A DNA stretch of 64,000 bases from Pinibacter aurantiacus (GCF_019130065.1 NZ_JAHSPG010000001.1:682001-746000); one strand, 5' to 3'. Shown: positions 18,301-26,932, counted from the stretch's first letter. The notes: generated from the sequence alone by a model not told the origin. Numbers and translations: made by a program.

Positions 18301-19582
18301 AACTCACCTCGCACAGCTCCTCCCACCTCGTTGTATATCGCGGACTGCGCAGCTCCTGGCGCATTTTCCAGTCGCGGGTGGTGCCGGAGGATGCGAACTT
18401 CAACACATCGTTACGCATGCTGAAATTGATGTTGTCGATCATGCTCATTAAATGCCTGTTTTCATTTGTATGTTCGTTAAAAAGGTTGCCCTGGATGGAA
18501 CTATCCGGCACGAGGCCACTAAGCATAACGCCTGCTTTTTTATAAGTCTTTCCTTCCTCAAATAGTGCATCAACCAGCTTCATAGCCGGTTTGATAAGTT
18601 CGTTGGTAGAACTCGTAGCATTGGGCAATATTGTGTACGAACTAACGACGGGACCATGATGAAAGGCTACTTTGTGATCCTGCTCCTTCGGCACAATAAA
18701 TACGCTTACAATATTTGCGGCACTATATTGCCTGCGCAGTTTCTCAGCTGACCTCGATATATAAGTGGCGACAGCTTCTCTGATATCGGCAACAGCGGTC
18801 ACTGGCTGACCAAACATTCGTGTAGTTGCAATCATTTTTTTATTTACCAATTCATCATCCAAGAAAATCGCAGCTTCGCCGCGAAGCTCCTTTAACAATC
18901 GAACACCCACCACACCTCCCAAATGCTTGAAGGCCCAGTTTTGAGGCATGTTGCAAAGCTGCCAGGCGTCTGCAATTCCCCAGCCCACCAGCTTTTCTGC
19001 GTACGCCCGGCCAATGCCCCATAACTCTCCCACTCTTGTATTTTGCAATGCGGTGCGAATTTTATCATCTGTATCAAGTACCGTTACGCACTGGGTTGCC
19101 TTCTTGTTTTTCTTGGCAATGTGATTGGCCACTTTCGCCAATACTTTGGTTGGTGCCACTCCCACAGACACTGAAATGCCTGTCCACTGCTCTACCGTTT
19201 TGCGAATGTTCATTGCAGCTGGTGCAAGGTCGCGTTCTGCAATATCATGCAGATCCAAAAAAGCTTCATCCACTGAGTAAACTTCCACGTTCGACGGATC
19301 AACCAATGTCCGCAGCGTTTCCATTACACGCCAGCTCAAGTCTCCATACAAGTTATAATTGGAAGAAAATGCTGCGACGCCATTTTTCTCAATAAGCGGT
19401 TTCGCTTTAAAATAGGGACCTGCCATATCAATTCCCAATTTCTTTGCTTCATCACTTCGCGATATGATACAGCCATCATTGTTGCTCAACACCACAACGG
19501 GGCGCTCCGCCAACTCAGGACGAAAAACCCGCTCGCAGGAGCAATAAAAACTGTTACAGTCGACAATGGCTTTGAATGGCAT
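18299..19582 (-). CDS. umuC: Y-family DNA polymerase V catalytic subunit UmuC
   Basis: A 427-residue protein. The first ATG in frame is at 19582; a TTG at 19591 is less likely. Motifs: FKAIVDCNSFYCSCERVF (catalytic Asp8), VVVLSNNDGCIISRS, YSVDEAFLDLHD (catalytic Asp-Glu) and an HhH region (GELWGIGRAYAEKL). The C-terminal DUF4113 module, typical of UmuC, is present (HLMSMIDNINFSMRNDVLKF). It performs translesion synthesis over damaged DNA with UmuD. The gene is 171 bases after umuD, separated by a long inverted TTATTCAG array pair. Confidence 0.95.
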   Translation of the reverse strand: MPFKAIVDCNSFYCSCERVFRPELAERPVVVLSNNDGCIISRSDEAKKLGIDMAGPYFKAKPLIEKNGVAAFSSNYNLYGDLSWRVMETLRTLVDPSNVEVYSVDEAFLDLHDIAERDLAPAAMNIRKTVEQWTGISVSVGVAPTKVLAKVANHIAKKNKKATQCVTVLDTDDKIRTALQNTRVGELWGIGRAYAEKLVGWGIADAWQLCNMPQNWAFKHLGGVVGVRLLKELRGEAAIFLDDELVNKKMIATTRMFGQPVTAVADIREAVATYISRSAEKLRRQYSAANIVSVFIVPKEQDHKVAFHHGPVVSSYTILPNATSSTNELIKPAMKLVDALFEEGKTYKKAGVMLSGLVPDSSIQGNLFNEHTNENRHLMSMIDNINFSMRNDVLKFASSGTTRDWKMRQELRSPRYTTRWEELCEVS

Positions 19583-19593
19583 GGGAGGCAATA

Positions 19594-19755
19594 TTGAATA
19601 ACTGAATAACTGAATAACTGAACTTTTAGTGCATCATAATTTACTTTATTCAGTTACCAAGCTATTCGCTATTCTCTTCTTTTGTTATTAATAAGTTTAT
19701 TCAAGTTATTCAGTTATTCAGTTATTCAGTTATTCAGTTATTCAGTTATTCAGTC
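19594..19755. repeat. Inverted pair of 8-bp arrays (GAATAACT / AGTTATTC)
   Basis: GAATAACT is repeated three times at 19594-19624 and its reverse complement TTATTCAG about seven times at 19699-19755, with a 74-base AT-rich interior. The element occupies the whole umuD-umuC gap. The umuD stop TGA (19754-19756) is at its right edge. Transcribed RNA would fold into a long hairpin between the two cistrons. Confidence 0.93.
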
Positions 19756-20185
19756 ACACTCTGTGTATCACATACGTCACCACTCCCCACACCGCAAACT
19801 CTGCTAATGGTTCTACTTCTATTGGTGCTAATCCTGGTGTTTCAGGAATGAGCCGGATTTTGTTAAATGCTTTGTCAAGACGGCGAATAAGCATCTCTCC
19901 GTTTAGAATAGCGATCACCACTTTTCCGCTTACGGCTTTTAACGAACGGTCTACAATGACCACATCGCCATCGTGAATGCCCGCTCCAATCATCGCATCG
20001 CCGGACACCCGCATGAAGAACGTAGCAGGCTTGTTTTTTACCAACTGCTCATTAAGGTCAATACCCCGTTCCATATAGTCATCTGCAGCAGCGCCAAACC
20101 CGGTTGCATTAGCGGTTTTAACATCCCACTGATTAAACTCCTTTGATCCCTTGTAGGAAGCGTTATAGAAAGTATTTGGATCCAT
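19754..20185 (-). CDS. umuD: UmuD homologue lacking both catalytic residues
   Basis: A 143-residue S24/LexA-fold protein aligned by eye with E. coli UmuD: DDYMERGIDLNEQL matches ADYVEQRIDLNQLL and GAGIHDGDVVIVDRSL matches GGISDGDLLIVDSAI. The nucleophile Ser60 of GDSM is Ala64 here (VSGDAMIGAGI; codon GCG on the minus strand). The Lys97 of FTVKKL is Arg101 (MLIRRL; codon CGC). The cleavage pair Cys24-Gly25 is Thr28-Gly29. Self-cleavage as known for UmuD is therefore not expected. The partner umuC is directly downstream. The protein may be made in a permanently active form or work only as a structural or inhibitory subunit. Confidence 0.92.
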   Translation of the reverse strand: MDPNTFYNASYKGSKEFNQWDVKTANATGFGAAADDYMERGIDLNEQLVKNKPATFFMRVSGDAMIGAGIHDGDVVIVDRSLKAVSGKVVIAILNGEMLIRRLDKAFNKIRLIPETPGLAPIEVEPLAEFAVWGVVTYVIHRV

Positions 20186-20187
20186 AT

Positions 20188-20202
20188 ACTAATATTTTTA
20201 GT
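20188..20202. promoter_or_regulatory. Palindrome ahead of umuD, candidate damage-response operator
   Basis: ACTAATATTTTTAGT (ACTAA-N5-TTAGT) lies 3 bases before the umuD ATG, with a related half-site GCTAAAA about 8 bases further out. A palindrome overlapping the start region fits repression by a LexA- or XRE-type regulator. The regulator is unknown. Confidence 0.45.
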
Positions 20203-20225
20203 AAATGTATGCTAAAAAACTGAGT

Positions 20226-20373
20226 AAATTAAGAATTAGGAATTAAGAAATTCTTTTGGTGTAGCATTCCCCAACATCTCAGGCTCTTTCCATGTTGAAC
20301 ATTTAGAGAGCTCACACGAACCAGGCGATGATACACAGAAGAATTTCCTAATTCTTAATTCTTAATTGAAAAT
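20226..20373. repeat. Inverted pair of AATTAGGAATTAAG-type arrays
   Basis: AAGAATTAGGAATTAAGAAA (20230 onward) and, near 20341-20368, AATTTCCTAATTCTTAATTC followed by TTAATTG form opposite arms around about 90 bases. The right arm ends at the chrA stop (20374). Confidence 0.85.
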
Positions 20374-21540
20374 TTACAGCAAGTTTTTTAGGATCAATCC
20401 CACAACGGCACTTATTAAAATGATATGTGGCTCTTTTACTTTCTTTACATATATCAACGACAGAGCAGCTGCAATTGCAATGACTGCCGTGAAAATATCT
20501 GTTACGCTTCTTGTAGCTATCACAATTACCGCGCCAGCCAAAGCGCCTACAACTGCGGCCGTTATGCCATCAACAAATGCTTTGATTGACTGATTTTTTG
20601 ATATTTTTTTGAAGTACGGCGCAGGCACAATAGTGAACAGGTAACACGGTAAAAAAGTTGCCAATGCCGCAACGGAAGCGCCAGGAATGCCGGCAAGGAG
20701 GTAGCCAATAAATCCAACAGTTATTACCACAGGGCCGGGCGTGATCATAGCGACGGCAACAGCATCTATAAATTGTTGTTCTGTAAGCCAGTGATTTTCG
20801 GTAACCACACCCGCATGTAAAAATGGTACGATTGCCAATCCGCTGCCAAAAACAAACGCCCCCGCTTTTGCAAAGAACACTGCTATTTTTACGAGTAATG
20901 AATTTTCATGATTATCAAAACCAACCTGTAGCAACACAAGGCTGTTCACTGTTTTTACACTCGTCCATTTTGGTGGCGCTTTTACAAACATGTACAAAAT
21001 GCCTGCCGCGACAAACAGCAACACCTGTTCCCGTTGAGTCACAAAAGTGATGACAGCGGCTGCCAGAAAAAATAACCAGAGCAACCAGTTTTGCCTGAAT
21101 GATTGCGCATTGAATTTGCCGATTGATTTGGTGGTGAGTTTATAAGAACTGATTGCAATAATGCCAATTACCGCAGCACCTACGCCATAAAAAACGGCTT
21201 GCATCCAGCTAAGGCCGCCATACAATTTATAGGCAATACCCAACAAAACGACCATGATGAAAGAAGGAAGCACAAAAGCTAAACCAGCCAGAGTTGCGCC
21301 GACAATTCGGTAATGCACGAAGCCCAGGTAGATGCTCAATTGCGCTGCCAATGGTCCCGGGGCTAATTGTGCCAGGGCAAGACCTTGTTTGTATTCATCT
21401 TCAGACATCCACTTCTTATCTTCTACCAAATCCCTGTGCATATATCCAACCAATGCGACAGGTCCGCCGAACCCAACTGTTCCCAGCTTTAGAAAGTATA
21501 GTACAAGTTGCTGTAAAGTGTATATAGGTTTGTTATCCAT
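20374..21540 (-). CDS. chrA: Chromate transporter ChrA, long-chain form
   Basis: A 388-residue integral membrane protein with two CHR halves. The first has YFLKLGTVGFGGPVALVGYM and GLALAQLAPGPLAAQLSIYLG; the second repeats the pattern with FFAKAGAFVFGSGLAIVPFL and AVAVAMITPGPVVITVGFIGY. About 10-12 hydrophobic segments are visible. Long-chain ChrA proteins export chromate from the cytoplasm by proton-coupled transport. The next gene upstream in transcription (5 bases away) is a small barrel-like protein, then a ChrB-AraC fusion, so this is a chromate-response operon. Confidence 0.93.
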   Translation of the reverse strand: MDNKPIYTLQQLVLYFLKLGTVGFGGPVALVGYMHRDLVEDKKWMSEDEYKQGLALAQLAPGPLAAQLSIYLGFVHYRIVGATLAGLAFVLPSFIMVVLLGIAYKLYGGLSWMQAVFYGVGAAVIGIIAISSYKLTTKSIGKFNAQSFRQNWLLWLFFLAAAVITFVTQREQVLLFVAAGILYMFVKAPPKWTSVKTVNSLVLLQVGFDNHENSLLVKIAVFFAKAGAFVFGSGLAIVPFLHAGVVTENHWLTEQQFIDAVAVAMITPGPVVITVGFIGYLLAGIPGASVAALATFLPCYLFTIVPAPYFKKISKNQSIKAFVDGITAAVVGALAGAVIVIATRSVTDIFTAVIAIAAALSLIYVKKVKEPHIILISAVVGLILKNLL

Positions 21541-21545
21541 AGCTT

Positions 21546-22046
21546 TTAAAATGAAATACCAAATTGAAGTCCTACCGAGGCTGTTGTGGGTTTATCGTTT
21601 CCAAAGCGCACGGGCAAGGGGACCGCAATAAAATAGTTACAAGTTTTACCTTTTGCAAATACCTTATTAAAAACCGGAGTGATGCCGTACCTGCCTGACG
21701 TTTCAAATGCCATTCTTCCTACAAATGTGTATCCCTTGCCCAATGCGACCAACACGCCGGGATGAAATAGCAGGTAACTCATTTTACTGCTGCCATTTTC
21801 CGACTTTATGAATGGAGCCAATTCAAAAGAAAAACCAACATTCGAAGTTTTCCAATAGTTAATGCCAAAAGGAAATCCAACGACATAGTAGTCTTTAAAA
21901 TTGTAGGACGGTCCATCACTGCTAAGTGTTACTATTGGATGAACGATGCTGGCATAAACGCCAATCTTCTGGGTACTGTTTTGCGAAAAAGAAATGTTTA
22001 CATGAGCAAGAAGGACAAATAAAACAAGTAAGTATTTTCTGAACAT
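21546..22046 (-). CDS. Small outer-membrane barrel-like protein
   Basis: A 166-residue protein. The ATG at 22046 gives a signal peptide (MFRKYLLVLFVLLAHVNISF); an in-frame ATG at 22079 adds 11 residues. The rest is alternating polar/hydrophobic strands with Gly and aromatic residues (VGFPFGINYWKTSNVGFSFE, FHPGVLVALGKGYTF) and ends SVGLQFGISF, a barrel-type terminal Phe. No named family recognised. Its position between chrA and the ChrB-like regulator suggests an envelope role in chromate handling. Confidence 0.7.
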   Translation of the reverse strand: MFRKYLLVLFVLLAHVNISFSQNSTQKIGVYASIVHPIVTLSSDGPSYNFKDYYVVGFPFGINYWKTSNVGFSFELAPFIKSENGSSKMSYLLFHPGVLVALGKGYTFVGRMAFETSGRYGITPVFNKVFAKGKTCNYFIAVPLPVRFGNDKPTTASVGLQFGISF

Positions 22047-22097
22047 AATTTCGTTAAAAAGCAAAACTATGCTGAACACTTAAGTCAAAATTGAATG

Positions 22098-22967
22098 CTA
22101 TTTACCTTTTGTATCTGGTTTACTTTTTGTAGCATTTTTTCGAAATAATGAAGGATTTTTTCCTGTATGCTGCCTGAATATTCTTGTGAAATGGCTCTGG
22201 TCCGAAAAGCCCGTGAGATAAGCTATTTCCGTAAGTGAGTAAGAAGAATTTTCTATCAACGAAATGGCTTTTTCGATTCTTATTTTTCTGATGTATTCGC
22301 CAAAATTCAGGTCCTCGAAATACTTCGAAAACTCCCGTGATAAGTAAGAAGGATTAAGCGCCAGTTCCGTAGAAATCTTTTTGAGATCAAATGAAAACTG
22401 TGTGTCGATTTGATCCTGTATGATGGCTTTTAATTCTGCCACCCAATCAGGAATTTTCTTTCTGTCCGATTTTTCCTCTTTTAAAAATTTGCTATAAACT
22501 TCATGCAACAAACTTTCAAACGGACCATTTTGTAGATGTCTTTGCTGATACAAATGTGTGGCCCAACTATACAGTGCATCATAAATCAACGTTGATGTTT
22601 TCAACAACTCATAATCATCTGTGATGTTGTGGGCGAGGCCCGCAGAAATAGCCCAGAGCCCTGCGGCTTCTTTTGCTATGTCGTGCCTGTCTGTATCTGC
22701 GCCGCGAACAATGGTTGCGATGATGGCAATCGCAGGATCGGTGATGTTGTATTTCTTTACGATGTAATCAAAAGTACACTGATCATGATAATGTGTAAAC
22801 TCAACGCCCGGAATGTCGAATGCAATTGCACTCAGCTCGTTAGCTTTGTCAATAACCTGATCGAAAGGAACGTACATAAATTCGGCGTCTTTGTCCACGA
22901 ACTTTCTAATGAGCCATGGACAAGCAAGGCGGTCTATTTTGGGGCGTTCACGTGTGATCCAGAGCAT
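22098..22967 (-). CDS. ChrB C-terminal domain fused to AraC-type DNA-binding domain
   Basis: A 289-residue protein of two parts. Residues 1-140 match the ChrB C-terminal domain: KIDRLACPWLIRKFVDKDAE, AIAFDIPGVEFTHYHDQCTF, ATIVRGADTDRHDIAKEAAG, LIYDALYSW. Residues about 185-277 are an AraC/XylS double HTH: ISTELALNPSYLSREFSKYF and SLTEIAYLTGFSDQSHFTRI followed by FRQHTGKNPSLFR. In known systems ChrB is a chromate-responsive regulator with a different N-terminal part. Here the sensor-like module is placed before an AraC output domain. With chrA 557 bases downstream on the same strand, it probably activates the operon in response to chromate. The fusion is continuous in one frame without repeats at the joint. 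Confidence 0.88.
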   Translation of the reverse strand: MLWITRERPKIDRLACPWLIRKFVDKDAEFMYVPFDQVIDKANELSAIAFDIPGVEFTHYHDQCTFDYIVKKYNITDPAIAIIATIVRGADTDRHDIAKEAAGLWAISAGLAHNITDDYELLKTSTLIYDALYSWATHLYQQRHLQNGPFESLLHEVYSKFLKEEKSDRKKIPDWVAELKAIIQDQIDTQFSFDLKKISTELALNPSYLSREFSKYFEDLNFGEYIRKIRIEKAISLIENSSYSLTEIAYLTGFSDQSHFTRIFRQHTGKNPSLFRKNATKSKPDTKGK

Positions 22968-22973
22968 GATGGA

Positions 22974-23158
22974 AATTAATAATTAATAATTAATAATTAA
23001 CAGAATGGCTTCGAAATAAACTGCGACGTTATTGTTTGTTATACCAAAAACAAAAAACCCGACTGGTTTTAAAAACCCAGTCAGGTCTTACACTTCAATG
23101 GTGTCGCGATTTATTTGGAAGGATGCGCTATTAATTTTTAATTATTAATTATTAATTG
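22974..23158. repeat. Inverted pair of TAATAATTAA arrays around a terminator
   Basis: AATTAATAATTAATAATTAA (22976 onward) and TTAATTATTAATTATTAATT (23138 onward) flank about 130 bases holding the methyltransferase terminator. The arrays reach from just before the ChrB-AraC start to near the methyltransferase stop. Confidence 0.85.
23045..23085 (-). terminator. Rho-independent terminator of the methyltransferase gene
   Basis: On the minus strand CCTGACTGGG-TTTTTAAAA-CCAGTCGGG is followed by TTTTTTGTTTTTGG. It has a GC-rich stem and a T-run in the right orientation, about 85 bases past the stop of the gene at 23170. Confidence 0.9.
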
Positions 23159-23169
23159 CTATTCCTCTC

Positions 23170-24255
23170 TCATTTTTCAAACACAAAAATCGGATACTCT
23201 CCTTTCAAGCCACATTTTTCTGGTTCGCGTTCTTCTTTGTTGTATAGCCAGTTGAGGATTTGTTTGCCGAATAATGGTGCGTGAATATAATATTTCATAA
23301 ATGGCACGCTGATGCTGCGCCATACTTTAAGTTGGAAAGCGAATGGCAAATTCTTTTTGAAATATTCGTAAGGATGTGCGTGGAAGTATAACATCTTTTC
23401 CGGAGCACCTTTCCCCGCTACTTTGTTGAAAGCCTCTTTGAGCCTGTTTTTGGTAAATACAGCCGCACGGAATGGGAACAAGCCAACGTTCATCCATGGA
23501 GAATGTTTGAACCACTCGTACACAATTACACCTTTACCTTTTGCAGCAAGCACACGGTACAACTCTTTCATGGCAGTAACCTGCTCGTCTTTAGGAATGT
23601 GGTAAATAGTGTTCAAAGAAATAAACCCATCAATTTTGCCATCTTTAAAAGGCATGTTAGTCATGTCACACAATACGCAAATACCTTTGTCACCGAGTTT
23701 TCTTTTTGCTTCAGAAAGTGCGGTGAAAGAGAAGTCTACACAAATGCGGTATTTGTAATTGTCTGAATACTGTAAATAATCTGGAAATTGCAATGCTCCT
23801 GAAGCCGCATCCAGCATGTAAGTTCCGCTTGGATTTAAAAAACGGCGCACGCGGTCGTGGCATTTTTTTATGTACTCTTTGGAAACGTCACGGAGGTCCT
23901 CGAAAATTACAGCGTCTTCATAATCGCCTTTTTCATTGGCGGTCCATCCTTTTTCGTCGTAGAAATTTTTAACCAGCTGTTTATCAGCGCTAATGGTTTC
24001 TTTCAGCAGTTTGTCCTGCGAATCCACCACTGCCAGGTCTTTCAGCAATAAAATAATTTCGTTGATGATTGGGTAGATATAAGCTCCGTCTGTAGTAATC
24101 AAGCCTTTGGTGAGTGGAGTGGAAAACACTTTGCCATCTGCCTGCCATACGGCCCCTGCGGCTACTTTGCTGTTAAGCGATTCAATTTCATGGGGTTCTA
24201 ATGCACGAACATCTTTTCCGGTTATAGGGCACTTCAAAATCTCGATCCATTCCAT
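23170..24255 (-). CDS. Class I SAM-dependent methyltransferase with Trm112-like N-terminus
   Basis: A 361-residue cytoplasmic protein. The first 75 residues (WIEILKCPITGKDVRALEPH, then GLITTDGAYIYPIINEIILL) resemble Trm112-like segments found before methyltransferase domains. Motif I of the Rossmann fold is MLDAASGALQFPDYL, followed by ICVDFSFTALSEAKRKLGDK (motif II) and DGFISLNTIYHIPKDEQ, as in UbiE-type enzymes acting on small molecules. The C-terminal 130 residues are less typical. Substrate unknown. It stands alone, with its own terminator. Confidence 0.8.
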   Translation of the reverse strand: MEWIEILKCPITGKDVRALEPHEIESLNSKVAAGAVWQADGKVFSTPLTKGLITTDGAYIYPIINEIILLLKDLAVVDSQDKLLKETISADKQLVKNFYDEKGWTANEKGDYEDAVIFEDLRDVSKEYIKKCHDRVRRFLNPSGTYMLDAASGALQFPDYLQYSDNYKYRICVDFSFTALSEAKRKLGDKGICVLCDMTNMPFKDGKIDGFISLNTIYHIPKDEQVTAMKELYRVLAAKGKGVIVYEWFKHSPWMNVGLFPFRAAVFTKNRLKEAFNKVAGKGAPEKMLYFHAHPYEYFKKNLPFAFQLKVWRSISVPFMKYYIHAPLFGKQILNWLYNKEEREPEKCGLKGEYPIFVFEK

Positions 24256-24363
24256 ATTGAGGTAAGTTTTACGGTAGCGCTAATATAGGCAAGGATCGTT
24301 ATTTGTGCAAGAAACGCGAATTATGAATAGTTGAATTATTGAATAATTGAAGACTTGATTGTC

Positions 24364-24443
24364 TCAATAACCGAATAACTGAGTAACTGAATAACTAAAA
24401 GTTGACTGCCCAAACACCTCAGTTACTCAGTTATTCAGTTATT
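24364..24443. repeat. Inverted pair of GAATAACT arrays
   Basis: AACCGAATAACTGAGTAACT (24370 onward, continuing GAATAAC) and CAGTTACTCAGTTATTCAGT (24420 onward) form arms around a loop of about 25 bases. The right arm supplies the last two Asn codons and the TGA of the gene ending at 24435. Confidence 0.92.
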
Positions 24444-25448
24444 TTCAAGCTTCGCTATTCTCCCCTTTCCACCCGCTAAATAGACGGCTTTTCCTTTCTT
24501 CGCTTTGCGGCAAACATGATAGCCTTCTTTGGAAATATTGCGCCAGTTAAGGCCTCCATCGTTTGAAATATCGACACCGGAAGTGCCGGATGTGATGAGT
24601 TTATTCTTATCAATAAATTCAACGCATGATCTGTAACCGTTTGGCGGTGTCGCAGGAGCGATCCATGTTTTGCCACCATCTTTGGTTATGAAACAGTTCT
24701 TTTCTTTCAATGTATCTTTTGAAAAATCCCCACCCACCACTACAAAATATTCGCTGTCTTTTAATTTATTGTTATCTCTTATGGCAATGGAATTGGCACC
24801 GGTAGTTTGTGCGCCCTGGATGATGGGTAAATTGATTGGTGCACCCTGAATGAATAATCTTGAACGTGTTCCACCGGAGACAAGGCATGCCATGTCTCTA
24901 CTGAGAATGCGAACATTGGTACCGCTTGCTGCGAAACATGCTTCTCCGGAATCTGCGGCGGGTGCATTTTCTACGGGAACTTCTGTCCAGGTGTTGCCAC
25001 CATCGAATGAGCGTGCAATGAAAAATTTTCCTTTGATGGGATCGCCAACTACAATTCCGTTATCGTCGTTCCAGAACTCCATGGCATCGAGAAACATGCC
25101 CGGTGTGTGATTTTCATAAACCGTTTTCCATGTTTTACCACCATCGGTGGTTTTCAAAATTAACGCAGGAGTATCCACTGCAATAATAATGGCCGTTGAT
25201 TTATCAAATGCTTCTATGTCGCGGAAATCTCTTTTTTCAAATCCGGGAACGGGAAGCCAGGTCCATGTTTTGCCGGCATCCACACTTCTTCCAACAGTTC
25301 CATTGCTACCACTTACCCAAACTGTGTTGTCATCTACTACGCTTAAACCGCGGAAACTGGCTTTGGCACTGGTGTTCAGTGGAACTATTTTTTGAGAAAA
25401 AGAACGGGTACCCAAAAGTGTGAGAGTGATTACTATAACGAAGCGCAT
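24435..25448 (-). CDS. Secreted Asp-box propeller protein, YCF48/BNR-like
   Basis: A 337-residue protein. The ATG at 25448 gives a signal peptide (MRFVIVITLTLLGTRSFSQ); the 20 codons upstream are repeat-derived. Asp-box motifs recur: RSVDAGKTWTW, KTTDGGKTWKT, RSFDGGNTWTE, ITKDGGKTWIA and ISNDGGLNWRN, at 45-90-residue intervals, consistent with a six- or seven-bladed propeller. Related proteins are annotated as YCF48-like or sialidase-like without catalytic residues. Function unknown; probably an exported scaffold or binding protein. Confidence 0.8.
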   Translation of the reverse strand: MRFVIVITLTLLGTRSFSQKIVPLNTSAKASFRGLSVVDDNTVWVSGSNGTVGRSVDAGKTWTWLPVPGFEKRDFRDIEAFDKSTAIIIAVDTPALILKTTDGGKTWKTVYENHTPGMFLDAMEFWNDDNGIVVGDPIKGKFFIARSFDGGNTWTEVPVENAPAADSGEACFAASGTNVRILSRDMACLVSGGTRSRLFIQGAPINLPIIQGAQTTGANSIAIRDNNKLKDSEYFVVVGGDFSKDTLKEKNCFITKDGGKTWIAPATPPNGYRSCVEFIDKNKLITSGTSGVDISNDGGLNWRNISKEGYHVCRKAKKGKAVYLAGGKGRIAKLENN

Positions 25449-25457
25449 GGTGGTGCC

Positions 25458-25730
25458 AATTTGAAAATTTGAAAATATGGAAATTTGAAAATTGTCGTGA
25501 CTCTGCAATTTTTACAAACAAACGCAATTTTCAGGATAGGATAAAGTAATTATCAAGGCAATGCCTCTGATTTTGCAACAAGGCTTCGACAAGCTCAGCC
25601 TGACAGCGTAAACGAAGTGTCAGGCTGAGCTTGTCGAAGCCTCTTTGAACATAAATAAGTCTGTCAGTTATCAAACGAAAAACACACAGAAAGAATTTTC
25701 AAATTTTCAAATCCTCAAATTTTCAAATTA
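25458..25730. repeat. Inverted pair of AATTTGAAAA arrays enclosing another palindrome
   Basis: AATTTGAAAATTTGAAAATA (25459 onward) and TTTTCAAATTTTCAAATCCT (25697 onward) are opposite arms about 200 bases apart. The AGGCTTCGAC palindrome copy 2 sits between them. The right arm ends at the purC stop (TAA at 25728). Confidence 0.88.
25581..25642. repeat. Large palindrome, AGGCTTCGACAAGCTC family, copy 2
   Basis: AGGCTTCGACAAGCTCAGCC followed by TGACA, a short loop, and the exact reverse complement ending CTTGTCGAAGCCT. It is nearly identical to copy 1 at 2103-2168, including the loop AGCGTAAACGAAG. Confidence 0.92.
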
Positions 25731-26657
25731 TCCGGCGGCGCTCTCTAATGACTTTACTATACGATCAAAAGTCTCCTGCTCGGATAGATCCGCCGGATGG
25801 AACTTCTCTCCTATTACTTTTTCGTATAACTCAATATAGCGTTTGCTGATGGTATTGATCCACTCTTCGTTCATTTCGGGAACAGTTTGTCCTTCTTTGC
25901 CCATGAAGTTATTTGCAATGAGCCACTCACGTACGAACTCCTTGCTCAGTTGTTTTTGACGTTCACCCGCTGCTTGTCTTTCTTCGAAGCCATCAGCATA
26001 AAAATATCTTGAAGAATCTGGTGTATGAATTTCATCCATCAGGTAAATGGTGTCACCTATTTTTCCAAATTCATATTTTGTATCAACGAGGATCAATCCT
26101 TGTTTTGCGGCGATTTGTTTACCTCTTTCAAACAACGCTAACGTATATTTTTCCAGCACAGCCCAATCTTCTGCAGAAGCCAAACCTTGCGCAATGATCT
26201 GCTCTTTGGAAATGTCTTCATCATGTCCTTCATCGGCCTTTGTACTTGGTGTAATAATTGGCGTTGGGAAGAAATCGTTTTCTTTCATTCCTTCCGGCAT
26301 TGTTACGCCACAAAGCACTCTGCTACCACTACTGTAGGTGCGCCATGCATGTCCTGTTAAGTTGCCACGAACAACCATTTCAATCTTAAACGGTTGGCAA
26401 CGTTTACCAATTGATGCAGATGGCGCAGGCACATCCAGCAACCAGTTTGGACAAATATCTTTCGTTGCATTCAGCATGTATGCAGCTATTTGATTTAAAA
26501 CTTGTCCTTTATAAGGGATCGGTTTGGGTAAAATAACATCAAATGCAGAGATTCGATTGCTGGCTATCATTACCAGTAAATCATTGCCGATGCTATAAAC
26601 ATCACGCACTTTGCCTTTGTAAAAGCCAGTTTGACCGGGAAATTGTAGTGTAGACAT
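25728..26657 (-). CDS. purC: SAICAR synthetase (purine biosynthesis)
   Basis: A 309-residue enzyme of the longer PurC type. Motifs: [77 protein letters not shown] (metal and substrate site) and [16 protein letters not shown]. It joins aspartate to CAIR in step eight of the inosinate pathway, in the cytoplasm. It is divergent from the large TonB receptor. The -7 box ends five bases before ATG. Confidence 0.96.
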   Translation of the reverse strand: MSTLQFPGQTGFYKGKVRDVYSIGNDLLVMIASNRISAFDVILPKPIPYKGQVLNQIAAYMLNATKDICPNWLLDVPAPSASIGKRCQPFKIEMVVRGNLTGHAWRTYSSGSRVLCGVTMPEGMKENDFFPTPIITPSTKADEGHDEDISKEQIIAQGLASAEDWAVLEKYTLALFERGKQIAAKQGLILVDTKYEFGKIGDTIYLMDEIHTPDSSRYFYADGFEERQAAGERQKQLSKEFVREWLIANNFMGKEGQTVPEMNEEWINTISKRYIELYEKVIGEKFHPADLSEQETFDRIVKSLESAAG

Positions 26658-26661
26658 GCTG

Positions 26662-26693
26662 CAAAATACCTACAAGACTGGCAATTATCCAAA
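26662..26693 (-). promoter_or_regulatory. Candidate purC promoter
   Basis: On the minus strand TTTG (26693-26690) is followed after 21 bases by TATTTTG (26668-26662), one base short of the Bacteroidota TAnnTTTG consensus, then four bases to the ATG. The purC transcript would be nearly leaderless. Confidence 0.45.
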
Positions 26694-26932
26694 TTCGAGA
26701 AGAATGCCCCGCAAAAATCGCCTTTCCCCCTTAAATAAATCAAAGTTTAACCCTCGGCGTAGAACTTCAACCAGCATATATCCGCATTTTGTAAATCAAA
26801 ATGCAACACACAAAAACTAACCTGCATCAGGTAATAGCATATAGGTACAAACCCTTATTACCCGCTCGTAACAATGGTTTCAGACGCTGTATGTGTAAAT
26901 TTATTTTTTGGAGACATGATTTTAATACATAT

